Assembly (NCBI GenBank): GCA_031254995.1
Contig: JAIRTJ010000040.1
Location: forward strand, 1-8,424
Source: Eubacteriales Family XIII. Incertae Sedis bacterium
GTDB lineage: Bacteria > Bacillota > Clostridia > Peptostreptococcales > Anaerovoracaceae
Direction of reading: 5' to 3'
DNA: 8,424 nt
A program made the translations under genes and the position numbers. The notes beneath the pieces are model-generated. The model saw only the letters and a list, made by a program, of their open reading frames with translations. It had not been told where the DNA came from and did no database searches. Shown one piece after another: positions 5,484 to 8,424 of this stretch. The first letter of the stretch is position 1; the number at the start of each line of letters is the position of its first letter.

Positions 5484-7313
5484 CTCAAAGAATGCTCGCA
5501 CCTGTTTCGCGGCCGAGCGGTTCATGCCCGGTACTGCGGCCAGATCGTCTTCCTCCGCGTTCCTGATGGCGTCGATGCTTCCGAACTTCGTCAGAAGAGC
5601 ATTCCTGCGTCTCTCTCCGATCCCGGGTATCTCGTCCAACCGGGATCGGACGGCGGACGATTTTCGCGCGCCTCGATGGTAGTCTATCGCAAAACGATGC
5701 ACCTCTTCCTGAATGCCCCCGATGAGATGGAAGAGCGCCGGCGTCGCTTTTAAATCAAACTCCGCGCCGCCGAAGACCAGTCCGCGCGTGCGGTGCTTGT
5801 CGTCCTTGACCATGCCTGCCGCATCGAGATTTAGCTTCAAAGCGCGCACGACTTGCTCCGCGGCGCGCACATGACCCGCTCCGCCGTCCACGAGGATGAG
5901 ATCCGGCATTCGATCAAAACCCTTGTCCTTCGCGATCCCTCGCTTGAGACGGCGATACAGCATTTCCTGCATGCTGCCGTAATCGTCTCCCTTTTCGTCG
6001 CCACGGATCTTAAACCTGCGATAATCGGCGCGAACCGGTTTGATTCCTTCAAAGACGACCATCGCACCTACATTATCCGAACCGGCCGTGTTTGAGATAT
6101 CGTAAGCCTCGAGGCGAAGCGGTCGTGATGGCAGTTCGTCGCGCCCCAATGCGCGGCAGAGCTCGCTCTTCAGTTCCTGTTCCCGCTCCCGCTCGGCGAG
6201 TATGCGCTCGTCCATGCGTTTCAGGGATTCATCCATGTCGTTTCGCGCGAGCCTCAGGAGTTCCCGTTTCTTACCTCTCTCCGGCACCGTGATCTTCACA
6301 TTTCCGCCCAAATTCTTGCTGAGCAACTCCGCGATGAGCGCCTCATCCTCGATATGACTCTCTATGATGATCTCCTTCGGAATAATGGTACGATTGACGT
6401 AGTACTGTGACAGAAAAGCAGAAACGATCTCCTGTTTTCCGCTGACGGCCGCCGCGTCCAAATGGTGTATTTCACGCCCTACAAGCCGCCCGTCACGCAC
6501 GAAAAATACGGTGACCTGCGCGAGGGAGGCCTCATTCGGCTCCGCCGACAATACGACGTCAATGTTTCCCGACGAAAGCAATTCCACGCGTTGTTTTTCG
6601 ATAATGGACGCTGCGGCGGTGATATAGTCTCGATATTTGGCCGCTTCCTCATAGTTCATCGCCTCCGCCGCCGCCTTCATGCGCGCCTTGAGATATGAGG
6701 TCACCTCGCCGTTTCGTCCCTTGAGAAACGCGACGACGGCCCGGATATCCGCCATGTATTCATCTCTGTCGGCGTTTCCGGAGCATATGCCCCTGCACTT
6801 CTCTATATGCCCGTTGAGGCAAGGGCGAAAACCCGCGGGAAAATCAGCGTACGCGCAGCGTTTGAGCCGAAATATGTCGCACAGCAGATCGATGGTTCTG
6901 TTGACGGAAGCGACATCGGCATACGGACCGAAATACTTGCCGCCGTCATTCTTCAGTATCCTCGTCTTCAAGAGTCGCGGATAGTCCTCGTTCATCGTGA
7001 TCTTGATATACGGATAGGTCTTGTCGTCCCGCAACATGATGTTGTACGCGGGCAGGCGACGTTTGATCAGCGTGTTTTCGAGCAACAACGCTTCCATCTC
7101 CGTCTGCGTCACGATGTAATCGAATTCCGCGATATGCGCAACCATCGCGGCGGTCTTGGGATCCGTCGCGCCGTGCGCGCGGAAATACTGTCGCACGCGT
7201 TTTCTCAGCGACGCGGCCTTTCCCACGTAGATGACTTCCCCGTAAGCGTTTTTGTGAAGATAGACGCCCGGTTTGTCGGGCAATTTTTTCAGGTTTTCCT
7301 CTATGTCAAACAT
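5478..7313 (-). CDS. uvrC: Excinuclease ABC subunit C
   Basis: Nuclease subunit of UvrABC nucleotide excision repair; it cuts on both sides of a DNA lesion. The 611 aa are full length for the family. The N-terminal GIY-YIG domain (about 12-90) shows GVYLHK and VIYVGKA and makes the 3' incision. Cys153, Cys165, Cys173 and Cys177 keep the spacing of the cluster reported to hold an Fe-S centre in E. coli UvrC. A UVR motif (about 202-237, MNYEEAAKYRDYI) contacts UvrB. The RNase H-like domain, which makes the 5' incision, has Asp405 in YDISN, Asp476 in LVDGGAGH, His539 and Asp544. A double helix-hairpin-helix (about 558-608, with IPGIGERRRNALL and VPGMNRSAAKQV) ends the protein. The start has only a G-rich GGGGG site 5 nt upstream. 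No -10 box is seen in the 66-bp gap upstream, so uvrC may be co-transcribed with the gene before it. Confidence 0.97.
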   Translation of the reverse strand: MFDIEENLKKLPDKPGVYLHKNAYGEVIYVGKAASLRKRVRQYFRAHGATDPKTAAMVAHIAEFDYIVTQTEMEALLLENTLIKRRLPAYNIMLRDDKTYPYIKITMNEDYPRLLKTRILKNDGGKYFGPYADVASVNRTIDLLCDIFRLKRCAYADFPAGFRPCLNGHIEKCRGICSGNADRDEYMADIRAVVAFLKGRNGEVTSYLKARMKAAAEAMNYEEAAKYRDYITAAASIIEKQRVELLSSGNIDVVLSAEPNEASLAQVTVFFVRDGRLVGREIHHLDAAAVSGKQEIVSAFLSQYYVNRTIIPKEIIIESHIEDEALIAELLSKNLGGNVKITVPERGKKRELLRLARNDMDESLKRMDERILAEREREQELKSELCRALGRDELPSRPLRLEAYDISNTAGSDNVGAMVVFEGIKPVRADYRRFKIRGDEKGDDYGSMQEMLYRRLKRGIAKDKGFDRMPDLILVDGGAGHVRAAEQVVRALKLNLDAAGMVKDDKHRTRGLVFGGAEFDLKATPALFHLIGGIQEEVHRFAIDYHRGARKSSAVRSRLDEIPGIGERRRNALLTKFGSIDAIRNAEEDDLAAVPGMNRSAAKQVRAFFER

Positions 7314-7379
7314 CCGAAACCCCCGAACGCCGACCGCGAATGCATCCGAACGCTCGCCTCGCGTCGAATGCGCGCCCCG
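7314..7379 (-). repeat. Short gap with two interleaved direct repeats
   Basis: This 66-bp gap separates the partial binding-protein gene from uvrC. It is GC-rich and shows no promoter. CCGAACGC occurs at 7323-7330 and 7346-7353, and CGAATGC at 7337-7343 and 7365-7371, in alternating order. This may be chance or a small duplication. No convincing terminator hairpin is present. Confidence 0.35.
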
Positions 7380-8424
7380 TCAGTCCTCATACCATACCGT
7401 AAACATGAAATCCAGCAGACTTTCGCGATATTCCGCATCCCACCTGTCGTCCGTCAAATATTCGGCCAAGCCCTTCTTGCGCAACGCGTCCGAATAGGAA
7501 CGCGTGAAGCTGTCGTCCGTGGGATACGGAAGGACATCGCCCCTGTCGAAATAGCCGCGTACGGAGCCTTTCAGCGAATCCTCCATGGAACGCTCTTCCT
7601 CGATCAGCCATCGGATGAAATCGAGGGCGGGCTTCTGCAGTTCGGGCGCAACGCGACCGTTCACGACAAAAAAATGCGTGACGCGCGCGGGAATCAGGCG
7701 ATTGATCGACCTGTCTTCCCATTGGTCGGGCAAGCCGTTTTCCGCATATGGCAATTTAACAGGCAGAAGAATGAGATTTTTCGCCTGCTCCGCGTTCGAT
7801 TCGCTGAACGCATCGAAGTCCGCGCTGTTTGCCGCGACGAATACCGCTCTGCCGTCCGCGAATATCTCTGCAGCGTCCGATTTCCCGTAGATTTTGGTAT
7901 CGATAAAACCCTTGCTGCGAATGCCCGGCGCATACTTGCCCGCCAATCGCGCGGTGATGCAGTCCAATGCCTCGACATACGAGTTCAGTCCCGGACGTAT
8001 CGCGTCAAAGGCTGCGGCGGTGGTCGAGATTGCGGAAATTTCTTCGCCGTTTTCCGCGTCGGATTCATCGTTTTCTACGTCGTTTTCCTCTTTGTCCGCC
8101 TCGGCTTCGGCAGCCTTTTCGACGGCATCCTTTTTTGCGGATGCCCATACGTCCGCATCCGCAGCGCGCAACATGAGCGCGAGCAGATCGTGTCCGTAAA
8201 ATCCCGGGTCGCCTCCGGCGATCGAAAATATGCCGTTCAACGCCGACGCGTATACCCCTTTATTCTCGGGAAAACGATATATTCTGCCGTTTGCGACGAA
8301 CGAATCGGGCGTTCCCCTCGCGATGTATTCGCCGAGTTTTTCGATGAATTCACGCCATTCCCCGTAATCGGCCATCCGCAGGTCGTCCGCAAAGACATCC
8401 GCGCGATCCGCACCCACGAGATCT
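7380..8424 (-). CDS. Probable extracellular solute-binding protein, C-terminal part
   Basis: The frame is open from the TGA at 7380-7382 to the window edge. The GTG at 8415-8417 is in frame but looks internal, so the N-terminus, where a signal peptide would be, is missing. About 345 residues are visible. The later part has the feel of family 1 (COG1653-type) ABC binding proteins: EIFADGRAVFVAANSADFDAF (about 184-204), LILLPVKLP (215-223), VTHFFVVNGRVAPELQKPALDFIRWLIEEE (246-275) and a closing GYFDRGDVLPYP. No permease or ATPase partner is visible, and the substrate cannot be read. Residues about 97-126 (DNA 8040-8129) form a strongly acidic, low-complexity stretch, EADKEENDVENDESDAENGEE, that interrupts the expected fold and is probably a flexible linker or surface loop. 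Another lipoprotein family is possible. Confidence 0.55.
   Translation of the reverse strand, partial: DLVGADRADVFADDLRMADYGEWREFIEKLGEYIARGTPDSFVANGRIYRFPENKGVYASALNGIFSIAGGDPGFYGHDLLALMLRAADADVWASAKKDAVEKAAEAEADKEENDVENDESDAENGEEISAISTTAAAFDAIRPGLNSYVEALDCITARLAGKYAPGIRSKGFIDTKIYGKSDAAEIFADGRAVFVAANSADFDAFSESNAEQAKNLILLPVKLPYAENGLPDQWEDRSINRLIPARVTHFFVVNGRVAPELQKPALDFIRWLIEEERSMEDSLKGSVRGYFDRGDVLPYPTDDSFTRSYSDALRKKGLAEYLTDDRWDAEYRESLLDFMFTVWYED

Overview
The window reads as a piece of bacterial chromosome, moderately GC-rich by eye. The likeliest source is a Bacillota (Clostridia-like) organism. The reasons are consensus sigma-A-type promoter spacing, strong AGGAGG-type ribosome binding sites, a TPP riboswitch that works through an intrinsic terminator, and lipoprotein-type solute-binding proteins. 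No taxonomic marker is decisive. No insertion sequence, phage gene, tRNA, rRNA or CRISPR array is visible.

Layout, left to right. (1) Bases 1-142 are a short leader with two adjacent strong hairpins (32-71 and 74-112). (2) tdh-kbl (143-2395, +) is a tight two-gene operon for threonine breakdown: Tdh oxidises L-threonine to 2-amino-3-ketobutyrate and Kbl cleaves that with CoA to glycine and acetyl-CoA. (3) The gap 2396-2834 holds a probable kbl terminator, a good promoter, a complete TPP riboswitch and its terminator/antiterminator. (4) thiX-thiY-thiZ (2835-5471, +) encode the permease, lipoprotein binding protein and ATPase of an ABC importer of the THI5/NMT1-like type, which supplies a thiamine pyrimidine precursor. 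(5) uvrC (5478-7313, -) is a full-length nucleotide-excision-repair nuclease subunit that converges on thiZ; only 6 bp separate the two stop codons. (6) The large C-terminal part of a probable extracellular solute-binding protein (7380 to the window edge, -) lies upstream of uvrC on the same strand.

How the parts work together. The thi operon is the best-integrated unit. High TPP should stabilise the aptamer, free the terminator and shut off the importer. A 9-bp antiterminator that competes with aptamer helix P1 can be read directly from the sequence. The threonine operon appears independent and may carry its own structured leader. The most noteworthy items are the unexplained dyads and possible pseudoknot before tdh, the fully readable TPP switch with an extra hairpin in the aptamer, the hairpin containing both stop codons of thiZ and uvrC, and an acidic insert in the partial binding protein. 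I found no clear evidence of a wholly new multi-gene system.
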